A DNA stretch of 12,565 bases from Gammaproteobacteria bacterium (GTDB lineage: Bacteria > Pseudomonadota > Gammaproteobacteria > JAJDOJ01): NCBI GenBank assembly GCA_027030565.1, contig JALVEU010000137.1, positions 1 through 12,565 on the forward strand, written 5' to 3'. The translations under genes and the position numbers were made by a program. The notes beneath the pieces are model-generated. The model had not been told where the DNA came from. It did not search any database and saw nothing but the letters and a program-made list of their open reading frames with translations. Below are positions 7,022 to 12,565 of this stretch, in pieces. Positions within the stretch are counted from its first letter, which is position 1; every line of letters starts with the position of its first letter.

Positions 7022-7450
7022 ATGACCCCCAGCGAGATCACCGATGCGCTGCGCATCGACCCCAACAAACTCTATCGAGAAGAGGTCTTCACAGACCGCC
7101 GGGCCGGGAGCATCCGCCGCATGGTCCCGGTGCTCTCGGATGGCAGCCCGGACCCCTCACGCTCGGTGCTCTTCGTGGGCCAGGCGCAGCTCTTGACCCC
7201 CATGGGTACCCTGCCCCTGGCCTTCGAGATCCAGGCCGCCACGCTGGAAGAGGCCATCGCCGCCTATCCACAAGCGGCCCAGGAGGCACTGGAGGAGACG
7301 CTGCGCGAACTGGAGGAGATGCGACGTGAGGCGGCCTCCCAGATCGTCATTCCCGAAGCGGGCGGCCTCGGCGGGGCCGGCGGTTTGGGCGGGGGTGGAA
7401 GCCTCGGCGGAACGGGCGGCGTGCCCGGCGGGGGGATCAAGATCCCCTGA
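7022..7450 (+). CDS. Conserved hypothetical cytosolic protein with Gly-rich tail
   Basis: This 142-residue protein has no assigned function. It begins MTPSEITDALRIDPNKLYRE, followed by a basic patch (FTDRRAGSIRRMVPV, 23-37) and a beta-rich segment (SVLFVGQAQLLTPMGTLPLAFEI, 48-70). An amphipathic acidic helix follows (about 74-106, LEEAIAAYPQAAQEALEETLRELEEMRREAAS). The C-terminus (113-138) is almost pure Gly with Leu, Ala, Ser and Pro. There is no signal peptide or membrane segment, so it is probably cytosolic. I have a general memory of related proteobacterial 'cytoplasmic protein' annotations, but not of a function. I chose ATG 7022 (GAGG at 7008-7011, spacing 10) over the TTG at 6980, which lies inside the inverted repeat. 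The Nudix gene starts 29 bases after its stop. Confidence 0.75.
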   Translation: MTPSEITDALRIDPNKLYREEVFTDRRAGSIRRMVPVLSDGSPDPSRSVLFVGQAQLLTPMGTLPLAFEIQAATLEEAIAAYPQAAQEALEETLRELEEMRREAASQIVIPEAGGLGGAGGLGGGGSLGGTGGVPGGGIKIP

Positions 7451-7479
7451 GCCTTCACGGGCCTGGCGGCGCCCCTCTT

Positions 7480-8055
7480 ATGAAGTACTGCACGGCGTGT
7501 GCCGCGCCCCTGGAGCGCAGGGTCCCCGAGGGCGACGATCGCGTGCGCCACGTGTGCCCGGCCTGCGGCACCATTCATTACCAAAACCCCAAGATCGTCA
7601 CCGGCACCATCCCCATACACGAAGACCGGGTGCTGCTCTGTCGGCGTGCCATCGAGCCGCGTCGCGGGTTGTGGACGGCTCCGGCGGGCTTCATGGAGAA
7701 CGCCGAGACGGTCCAGGAGGGCGCCCTGCGCGAAACCCGCGAAGAGGCCAATGCGCGCGTACGCATCGACGCCCTGCACGCCGTCTACAACCTCCCCCAT
7801 ATCAGCCAGGTCTACCTGTTGTTCCGCGCCACGCTGCTCGATCTGGACTTCAGCCCCGGTCGGGAGAGTCTCGAGGTACGCCTGTTCGACGAGCGCGAGA
7901 TCCCATGGGATGCCCTGGCTTTTCCCGTGGTTATCGAGGCCCTCAAGGCCTACTTCGAAGACCTCCGCCGCGGCCACTTTCGGCTCCACATGGGCGACAT
8001 CGAGCGTCTGCCCGGACCCGGGCGGCGCTACCGCATCGTGCACACGGTGCCCTGA
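7480..8055 (+). CDS. Nudix hydrolase with N-terminal zinc ribbon
   Basis: This 191-residue protein starts with a zinc ribbon: Cys4/Cys7 and Cys26/Cys29 in KYCTAC and HVCPACGTIHYQNP. The Nudix domain follows. The Nudix box runs from Gly70 to about Val94: GFMENAETVQEGALRETREEANARV, with the metal-binding RETREE in place. The usual Gly near the end of the box is replaced by Asn (EANA), which I recall as normal in this zinc-ribbon group, so the enzyme is probably active. These enzymes hydrolyse nucleoside diphosphates linked to another moiety, often ADP-ribose or NADH-like compounds; the substrate here is not determined. LPHISQVYLLFRATL and the closing FRLHMGDIERLPGPGRRYRI belong to the same fold. 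No good SD sequence precedes the ATG, so translation may be coupled to the upstream gene. Confidence 0.9.
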   Translation: MKYCTACAAPLERRVPEGDDRVRHVCPACGTIHYQNPKIVTGTIPIHEDRVLLCRRAIEPRRGLWTAPAGFMENAETVQEGALRETREEANARVRIDALHAVYNLPHISQVYLLFRATLLDLDFSPGRESLEVRLFDEREIPWDALAFPVVIEALKAYFEDLRRGHFRLHMGDIERLPGPGRRYRIVHTVP

Positions 8056-8089
8056 GCCGGCAGCGAGATGGGGCCCCTATTTGGGGGAA

Positions 8090-8117
8090 TTGCGCCAGCC
8101 CGGTACTTCAGTAATCT
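8090..8117 (+). promoter_or_regulatory. Possible sigma70-like promoter for the multiheme cytochrome gene
   Basis: TTGCGC (8090-8095) and TAATCT (8112-8117) are separated by 16 bases within the 147-base gap between the Nudix and cytochrome genes. Both hexamers are imperfect. Confidence 0.3.
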
Positions 8118-8142
8118 CTCATACGCTTACGCTCACGCCAAC

Positions 8143-8159
8143 GCGCCCGGCAGGGGCGC
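8143..8159 (+). other. GC hairpin in the cytochrome gene leader
   Basis: GCGCCC (8143-8148) and GGGCGC (8154-8159) are perfect arms around a 5-base loop (GGCAG). The hairpin lies between the possible promoter and the SD sequence, 43 bases before the start codon. It may affect translation or be chance. Confidence 0.35.
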
Positions 8160-8190
8160 CGGCTGCGCAGGTTCACCTGGAATCCGATAC

Positions 8191-8196
8191 GAGAGG
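8191..8196 (+). promoter_or_regulatory. Ribosome binding site deciding the cytochrome start
   Basis: GAGAGG lies 6 bases ahead of ATG 8203. It favours that start over an in-frame ATG at 8068, which would add 45 residues before the first membrane helix. Confidence 0.5.
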
Positions 8197-8202
8197 CAGC
8201 TG

Positions 8203-11046
8203 ATGTCCAGCGAAGCCAAACCACATTCCCGCTCCCCTCTGCCCGTAATCTCGCCGGGCCTGCGGCGGCTGCTGGCGGTGGTGTTCGGACTGTTCGCCCT
8301 GCTGGTGGTGGACTCGGTCTATCTGGTGGCCGTCACGGCGCTCGAATCGAGCACCGGGCGGATCTATCAGGACTGGTTCTATCAGATCGTCTTCCTGGTT
8401 CACCTGGTCCTGGGACTGCTGATCGTGGTGCCGGCCGTGTTGTTCGGTGCCCTGCACCTGCGCCGCGCCTGGTCGCGACCCAACCGGCGAGCCGTCCACG
8501 CCGGGCTGGCGCTGTATGCCACGGTCCTGGCCCTGCTGGCCAGCGGCATTCTGCTGACCCGCTTCGGGTTCTTCGAGATCCACGATCCGCGCCTGCGGGA
8601 GGCGGCGTACTGGGTGCATGTGGTCACACCGCTGGCGGTGGCCTGGCTGTTCGTCCTGCACCGGCTGGCCGGGCCCCGGATCCGCTGGGGCGTGGGTGTG
8701 CGCTGGGCTGCCGTGGCGCTGGTCTTCGCCGCATTGGGGCTTGGATACAACATCCAGCACACACGTCAACGCGAGGCGGCACTGGCACGGAATGCCGGGA
8801 CCCCGTTCGCTCCGGCGCTGGCGAAGATTGCCGGTGGGAGCGTGATTCCACCCGAGCATCTGGCCATGGATCAGTACTGCGCCCAGTGCCATCAGGAGAC
8901 CCACGCCGGTTGGAAGGAGAGCGTGCATCGCTTCAGCTCATTCAACAACCCAGCCTATCTGTTCACCATCAAGGACGCCGAGCAGGCCCTCACGGATCGC
9001 GATGGCCCCGAACGGGCGAAACAGGCCCTGCGTTTCTGTGCCGCCTGCCACGATCCCGTGCCTCTGTTCAGCGGCCGGTTCGAGCAGGCCGACTTCGACG
9101 AGCATGACCCCACCTCCCAGAAGGGCATCACCTGTATCGCCTGCCATGCCATCACCTCCATCGACAGCCCGCGCGGCAATGCCGACTACACCATCACCGA
9201 TCCCGAACACTATCCGTTCACCTTCAGCAAGAATCCCCTGCTGCAGGCCGTCAACCGCCAGCTGATCAAGGCCAAGCCGGAATTCCACAAGGCCACCTTC
9301 CTCAAGCCGCTGCACCAGACCCCCGAGTTCTGTGGCACCTGCCACAAGGTCGCACTGCCCGAAGCCTTGAACGACTACAAATGGCTGCGCGGTCAGAACC
9401 ACTACGATTCCTACCTGCTCTCCGGTGTGTCCGGCCACGGGGCCCAGAGCTTCTACTATCCGCCCAAGGCAGTAGACCGCTGCGCCCGCTGCCACATGCC
9501 ACCCGAGCGAGCCGAGCAGGACTTCGGTGCGCGTCACCTGGACGCCAGCGGCGTACTCAAGGTGCATGACCACCGCTTCGCTGCGGCCAATACGGCCGTG
9601 CCCGCCATGGTTGGCATGAGCGAGGACGCCGTCGCGCGACGCAAAGCGTTCCTTGAAGGCGTACTACGCGTGGATCTTTTCGGAATCAAGCAAGGGGGCA
9701 CCATCGACGGTCCGCTCACCGCGCCCATACGACCCGAGATCCCCGTGCTGCAGCCGGGCGGGCGCTACCTGCTGGAGACCGTGGTGCGCACGCTCAAGGT
9801 GGGCCACCTGTTCACCCAGGGCACCGCCGATTCCAACCAGGTCTGGGTGGACATCACCGTGCGCGCGGGCGACCGTATCATCGGACGCAGCGGTGGTATG
9901 AACGAGCTGGGGGAAGTGGATCCCTGGTCACATTTCATCAACGCCTATGTCCTGGACCGCCACGGCAACCGCATCGACCGGCGCAATGGTCAGGACATCT
10001 TCGTCGCCCTGTACAACCACCAGATCCCTCCGGGTGCCGCCGACGTGGTGCACTACGCCTTCCAGGTGCCCGAGGACGTGCGTGAACCGATCACGGTGGA
10101 GGCCGCGGTACGCTACCGCAAATTCGACACCACCTACCTGCGCTACATCCAGGGTGACGCGTTCCGCCGTAACGATCTGCCCGTGGCCACGCTCGCCACC
10201 GATCGGGTCGTCTTCCCCGTTGCCGGTACCCCCTCCGCGGCGGGCTCTCGACCCGCCCCCGGTGCCACCTGGCAGCGCTGGAACGACTACGGGATCGGCC
10301 TGCTGCGCAAGGGCAACAAAGGGTCTTCAAAGGGCGAACTGCGCCAGGCGGAGGCCGCGTTCCGTCAAGTGGAGGCCCTGGGTCACGCGGATGGTGCCCT
10401 GAACCGCGCACGCGTCTACTTCAAGGAAGGTCGCCTGGACGAAGCCGTCGAGGCCCTGCAACAGGCGGCCGAGGCCGGCGCCTATCCGTGGGTGGTGGCG
10501 TGGTATACCGGGCTGGTGAACGAGCAGAACGGCTATCTGGACGAGGCCATTGAAAACTTCCGGGACATCCTGCAGACCCGCTTCGCCGAGGCCCGCAGCC
10601 GCGCCTTCGACTTCTCCAAGGACTACCGGGTCTGGAACGCGCTGGGTAAGACCTTGTTCGAGCGCGCCAAGCAGGAGCGGGGGGACAGCCGGCGCGAACG
10701 GCGTGCCGCGCTCCTGCACGAGGCCGTCGACGCCTTCAGGGCGGTGCTGAAGCTGGACCCAGAGAACGTCACCGCACACTACAACCTGAGTCTGATTCTG
10801 GCACGCCTGGGAGAGCATGCGGCAGCCGAGCGTCACCGCATGCTACACCTCAAGTACAAGCCGGACGACAACGCCATGGCGCGTCCCGTGGCTCTGCACC
10901 GGCAACACAACCCGGCCGCCGACCACGCCGCAGAAGCGGTGGTCATCTACGACCTGCAGCGGCCTGGCGCCTACGGTCTTGAAGATCGCCCCCTGAACCC
11001 TCGGCTCGCGGCCGCTGACGCCGGTATCGCCGCCGCGCGGCGCTGA
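8203..11046 (+). CDS. Membrane-anchored pentahaem c-type cytochrome with C-terminal TPR-like domain
   Basis: The 947-residue protein has about five N-terminal helices: 22-46, 60-82, 100-120, 138-154 and 167-184. Positive loops (RRAWSRPNRR at 87-96; basic HRLAGPRIRWGVGVR around 153-167) fall on the cytosolic side. This puts the long C-terminal part in the periplasm, as c-haem attachment requires. Five CxxCH sites follow at 226-230, 279-283, 311-315, 377-381 and 427-431. Many other His residues (e.g. 234, 242, 336, 362, 371, 400, 412) could be distal ligands. The cysteine spacing and the KWLRGQNHYDSYLLSGVSGHG stretch resemble cytochrome c554/nitrite-reductase-like multihaem families (inference). 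A beta-rich region (about 500-670) and a TPR-like helical region (about 690-880) complete it. Membrane histidines could hold b-type haem. A role as a quinol-linked electron-transfer protein is inferred; the redox partner is unknown. Confidence 0.88.
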   Translation: MSSEAKPHSRSPLPVISPGLRRLLAVVFGLFALLVVDSVYLVAVTALESSTGRIYQDWFYQIVFLVHLVLGLLIVVPAVLFGALHLRRAWSRPNRRAVHAGLALYATVLALLASGILLTRFGFFEIHDPRLREAAYWVHVVTPLAVAWLFVLHRLAGPRIRWGVGVRWAAVALVFAALGLGYNIQHTRQREAALARNAGTPFAPALAKIAGGSVIPPEHLAMDQYCAQCHQETHAGWKESVHRFSSFNNPAYLFTIKDAEQALTDRDGPERAKQALRFCAACHDPVPLFSGRFEQADFDEHDPTSQKGITCIACHAITSIDSPRGNADYTITDPEHYPFTFSKNPLLQAVNRQLIKAKPEFHKATFLKPLHQTPEFCGTCHKVALPEALNDYKWLRGQNHYDSYLLSGVSGHGAQSFYYPPKAVDRCARCHMPPERAEQDFGARHLDASGVLKVHDHRFAAANTAVPAMVGMSEDAVARRKAFLEGVLRVDLFGIKQGGTIDGPLTAPIRPEIPVLQPGGRYLLETVVRTLKVGHLFTQGTADSNQVWVDITVRAGDRIIGRSGGMNELGEVDPWSHFINAYVLDRHGNRIDRRNGQDIFVALYNHQIPPGAADVVHYAFQVPEDVREPITVEAAVRYRKFDTTYLRYIQGDAFRRNDLPVATLATDRVVFPVAGTPSAAGSRPAPGATWQRWNDYGIGLLRKGNKGSSKGELRQAEAAFRQVEALGHADGALNRARVYFKEGRLDEAVEALQQAAEAGAYPWVVAWYTGLVNEQNGYLDEAIENFRDILQTRFAEARSRAFDFSKDYRVWNALGKTLFERAKQERGDSRRERRAALLHEAVDAFRAVLKLDPENVTAHYNLSLILARLGEHAAAERHRMLHLKYKPDDNAMARPVALHRQHNPAADHAAEAVVIYDLQRPGAYGLEDRPLNPRLAAADAGIAAARR

Positions 11047-11076
11047 GGAACATCCGTCTCCCCGGGCCGGAGAACC

Positions 11077-11150
11077 ATCCGCCCAACGGCACGAAGGGCC
11101 GCCTTTCCTGCCTCCTGGACCGGCGGCCGGGCGCCGTGCCGTTGGCGGAT
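11077..11150 (+). terminator. Nested inverted repeat, possible end structure of the cytochrome mRNA
   Basis: ATCCGCCCAACGGCAC (11077-11092) pairs with GTGCCGTTGGCGGAT (11136-11150), 15 pairs with one bulged C. Inside, GGCCGCC (11097-11103) pairs with GGCGGCC (11122-11128). The position 30 bases after the cytochrome stop fits a terminator or mRNA-stabilising structure, but no T-run follows, so intrinsic termination is uncertain. Confidence 0.45.
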
Positions 11151-11189
11151 TCATCACGGTGCGGGGTCTGACATCCGTCAATTTGCCCC

Positions 11190-11217
11190 TTGACTTGAGG
11201 ATCGTTGGGACTATAGT
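11190..11217 (+). promoter_or_regulatory. Sigma70-like promoter of the secreted-protein gene
   Basis: TTGACT (11190-11195) and TATAGT (11212-11217) are each close to consensus and separated by 16 bases. The predicted RNA start is near 11224, about 85 bases ahead of the ATG at 11310. The -10 box lies inside a perfect palindrome. Confidence 0.65.
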
Positions 11218-11221
11218 CCCA
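11205..11221 (+). promoter_or_regulatory. Operator-like palindrome O1 over the -10 box
   Basis: TTGGGA-CTATAG-TCCCA. Bases 11206-11221 (TGGGACTATAGTCCCA) form a perfect 16-base palindrome covering the -10 element, as expected for a repressor site or an activator/repressor overlapping RNA polymerase. Confidence 0.55.
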
Positions 11222-11238
11222 CTTTACAGAGGCCAATA

Positions 11239-11255
11239 TTGGGAATTGACTCCCA
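11239..11255 (+). promoter_or_regulatory. Second operator-like copy O2
   Basis: TTGGGA-ATTGAC-TCCCA repeats the arm pattern and the 6-base spacing of O1, with a different centre. It is centred 34 bases downstream, inside the predicted leader. The pair suggests cooperative binding by one regulator. Confidence 0.5.
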
Positions 11256-11296
11256 GGTTGGCTGCAAAGACTTCCCTCCACCGGCTGCACATCCAC

Positions 11297-11303
11297 AAGG
11301 GGG
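11297..11303 (+). promoter_or_regulatory. Ribosome binding site of the secreted-protein gene
   Basis: AAGG followed by GGG (11297-11303) ends about 7 bases before ATG 11310, favouring this start over ATG 11361, which is 17 codons further on. Confidence 0.55.
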
Positions 11304-11309
11304 CAGAAC

Positions 11310-12565
11310 ATGAAGCACAGGCAGCACCCGAACACCCAACGGCCCTCCCGGGGCCCCTGTATGACGCGCACCATTCTCGGCGTCCTCGCTTTGGGGCTTG
11401 GCATGGCTGGACTGACGCACGCATCCAGTTCCGCGCTGAAGATCAAAGAGGCCGAATGGGAAGCGGACGAACACAAACTCGAGGTCGAAGGCAAGGGACG
11501 AAAAGGCGAGCGTATCGTGGTCAGCAATGCCGCGGATCCCGCTCAGATCCTCGGATCGCGCAAACTTGACGAGAAAAAATGGGAGATCAAGGTCAGGAAT
11601 CCACACCCGGTGCCCTGTCGGGTACGTGTGGAGCAGTCTGACGGCCAATACGCCGAGAAGGACGTCAAGAACGCCCCTGCCGATTGTGGCCCGAGCCACG
11701 GCGGTGGTGGTGGAACCGGTGGTGGCGGAACCGGCGGCGGTGGCGGCAATCCGCCGCCAGTGACCGGGAACGTCCGGGTGCTCGGGTCCAACGACCTGGG
11801 GATGCACTGCGCCGACCAGGATTATCAGATCATGAGCATCCTGCCGCCGTTCAACGTGTTGCATGTACAAGCCGTGCTGCGCGGCACGCAGACCGAACTG
11901 CCCCGTCTGCTGGACGACACCTACATCGAAATGGTGTACCAGGCCACGTCCAGCCCCAACGACCCAGCCGGGGCCGGTTCCATCAACACGACGAGCCAGA
12001 ACTTGCCGGGAGTATTCAAAGGCAATTTCTGGGATGACAGCGGCAAGCCGCTGCCGGCCGGCGTGCCCAACGCCGGGTCCAACTACACCTGGGGAGGCGC
12101 AGGCTACGCGTCCCTGTATCCGGGAGTCCAGGTGCTCGCCAGCCTGGGTGGCCCAGACCTGGCGAGCCTGTGCACCGATCCGGTCAACCTGTTCGGCTGC
12201 CCCAGCGCACTGGCGCTCTTCGAGCCGATGCCGGCGGACACGGGACTTCCGGTTCCTGATGTGGAACGACTCTTTCCCCACGATGGCAGTGCTCCCGAGC
12301 TGGTCACTGCCCAACAGAACATGCCGGGCCTGAGCAATACGCCTCAGCGCTTCGAGCGTTTTCTGCGCGAGCTGCCGTTCTTCGTCGACTTCCCATTCGG
12401 GACGCGGATCCCCGAGGCCATGTGGTTTGCCGCCGAGGGTATTCCTTTGATGCCCGTGGACGACGACGGCAACCGCAACGCCTATCCGCTGTTGCGGGTC
12501 TCGGCCCTGGAGAAGGCCACGGGCAACGAGTTGGGCAGTATCGATCTGGTGGCACCAGTAGCTTC
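11310..12565 (+). CDS. Secreted protein with Ig-like module and NDLGMHC domain (3' partial)
   Basis: The frame is open to the window end; 418 residues are visible. Residues 1-38 look like a signal peptide: a basic start, a hydrophobic core TILGVLALGLGMAGL, and likely cleavage after THA. Residues 41-126 form a small beta domain (WEADEHKLEVEGKG, VRNPHPVPCRVRVEQ, NAPADC) resembling bacterial Ig-like or carbohydrate-type modules, with Cys103 and Cys126 possibly bonded. A Gly/Thr linker (131-147) leads to a large domain that begins with VLGSNDLGMHCADQDYQ. It continues with ILPPFNVLHVQAVLRG and an aromatic, Pro-rich stretch. I recall NDLGMHC-type proteins encoded near multihaem cytochromes in several respiring bacteria, but cannot name a function. 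No CxxCH is present in the visible part. A signal-peptide start at Met18 is an alternative. Confidence 0.8.
   Translation, partial: MKHRQHPNTQRPSRGPCMTRTILGVLALGLGMAGLTHASSSALKIKEAEWEADEHKLEVEGKGRKGERIVVSNAADPAQILGSRKLDEKKWEIKVRNPHPVPCRVRVEQSDGQYAEKDVKNAPADCGPSHGGGGGTGGGGTGGGGGNPPPVTGNVRVLGSNDLGMHCADQDYQIMSILPPFNVLHVQAVLRGTQTELPRLLDDTYIEMVYQATSSPNDPAGAGSINTTSQNLPGVFKGNFWDDSGKPLPAGVPNAGSNYTWGGAGYASLYPGVQVLASLGGPDLASLCTDPVNLFGCPSALALFEPMPADTGLPVPDVERLFPHDGSAPELVTAQQNMPGLSNTPQRFERFLRELPFFVDFPFGTRIPEAMWFAAEGIPLMPVDDDGNRNAYPLLRVSALEKATGNELGSIDLVAPVA
11703..11747 (+). repeat. 15-base tandem repeat coding the Gly/Thr linker
   Basis: Three units of pattern GGTGGTGGNGGAACC (11703-11717, 11718-11732, and a degenerate 11733-11747) encode Gly-Gly-Gly-Gly-Thr repeats of the interdomain linker. 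Such tracts can expand or contract by slippage. Confidence 0.6.

Larger units (their letters stand above)
11047..11309 (+). other. 263-base regulatory intergenic region
   Basis: This gap between the cytochrome and secreted-protein genes has no supported open frame. It contains, in order, a nested inverted repeat, a sigma70-like promoter, two TTGGGA-N6-TCCCA elements with a CCAATATTGG palindrome (11233-11242) touching the second, and an AAGGGGG ribosome binding site. Base composition falls noticeably in AT-richness terms only around 11180-11245, where the promoter lies. Confidence 0.6.

Noticed and set aside
7687..7760. Nudix box with Asn instead of the usual Gly, considered as an inactivating change
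   Set aside because: All metal-binding residues (RETREE) are kept, and I recall the EANA form as usual in the zinc-ribbon Nudix group.
8068..8202. ATG 8068 as start of the cytochrome gene
   Set aside because: It has no SD sequence and the added 45 residues look like translated leader; ATG 8203 has GAGAGG.
11205..11221. IscR type-1 binding site
   Set aside because: GACT and AGTC half-sites are present, but they are separated by AT only, not the five-base centre expected for that motif.
1..12565. CRISPR array, tRNA, rRNA, insertion sequence or integrase
   Set aside because: I saw no regularly spaced repeats, cloverleaf-like segment, rRNA signature or transposase/integrase motif in the window.

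Overview
The window looks like chromosomal DNA from a GC-rich, respiring Gram-negative bacterium. All eleven recognisable genes are on the + strand. The gene content (PilZ protein, zinc-ribbon Nudix hydrolase, membrane-anchored multiheme cytochrome, Gly-rich small cytosolic protein) suggests a gammaproteobacterium of the Chromatiales/Ectothiorhodospiraceae type. That placement is inferred from family resemblance only; there is no rRNA or other marker here.

Left part (3-4815). The 3' portion of a DUF255/YyaL-type thioredoxin-like protein carries an extra DsbD-alpha-like domain at its C-terminus. It is followed by a SpoIIAA-like/universal stress protein fusion, then (5 bases on) a LOG-family nucleotide-binding protein, then a NYN-domain putative RNase. 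Middle (4840-6461). A rhomboid intramembrane protease is followed by a membrane-anchored Clp-fold (SDH/DUF114) protease, two membrane proteolysis genes in tandem. Then (6596-8055) come three small genes: a PilZ c-di-GMP-binding protein, a conserved hypothetical with a Gly-rich tail, and a zinc-ribbon Nudix hydrolase. A perfect 8-bp inverted repeat sits around a possible -10 element ahead of the hypothetical gene.

Right part (8203-12565). A 947-residue protein combines five predicted membrane helices, five CxxCH haem sites, a beta-rich region and TPR-like helices. Downstream, after a 263-base intergenic region, is the start of a secreted protein with an Ig-like module, a Gly/Thr linker and a large domain bearing an NDLGMHC motif; it runs off the end of the window. 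That intergenic region is the most information-rich non-coding stretch here. It holds a nested inverted repeat (possible end-of-gene structure), a good sigma70-like promoter, and two copies of TTGGGA-N6-TCCCA. One copy is a perfect 16-base palindrome covering the -10 box and the other lies just past the predicted start site. This looks like a dedicated operator pair for the secreted protein.

How the genes may work together: the right-hand pair can be read as an inner-membrane/periplasmic electron-transfer protein next to a tightly regulated exported protein. The left and middle genes look like housekeeping, redox and membrane stress functions. No tRNA, rRNA, CRISPR array, insertion sequence or integrase was seen, and no gene-free stretch exceeds 300 bases.
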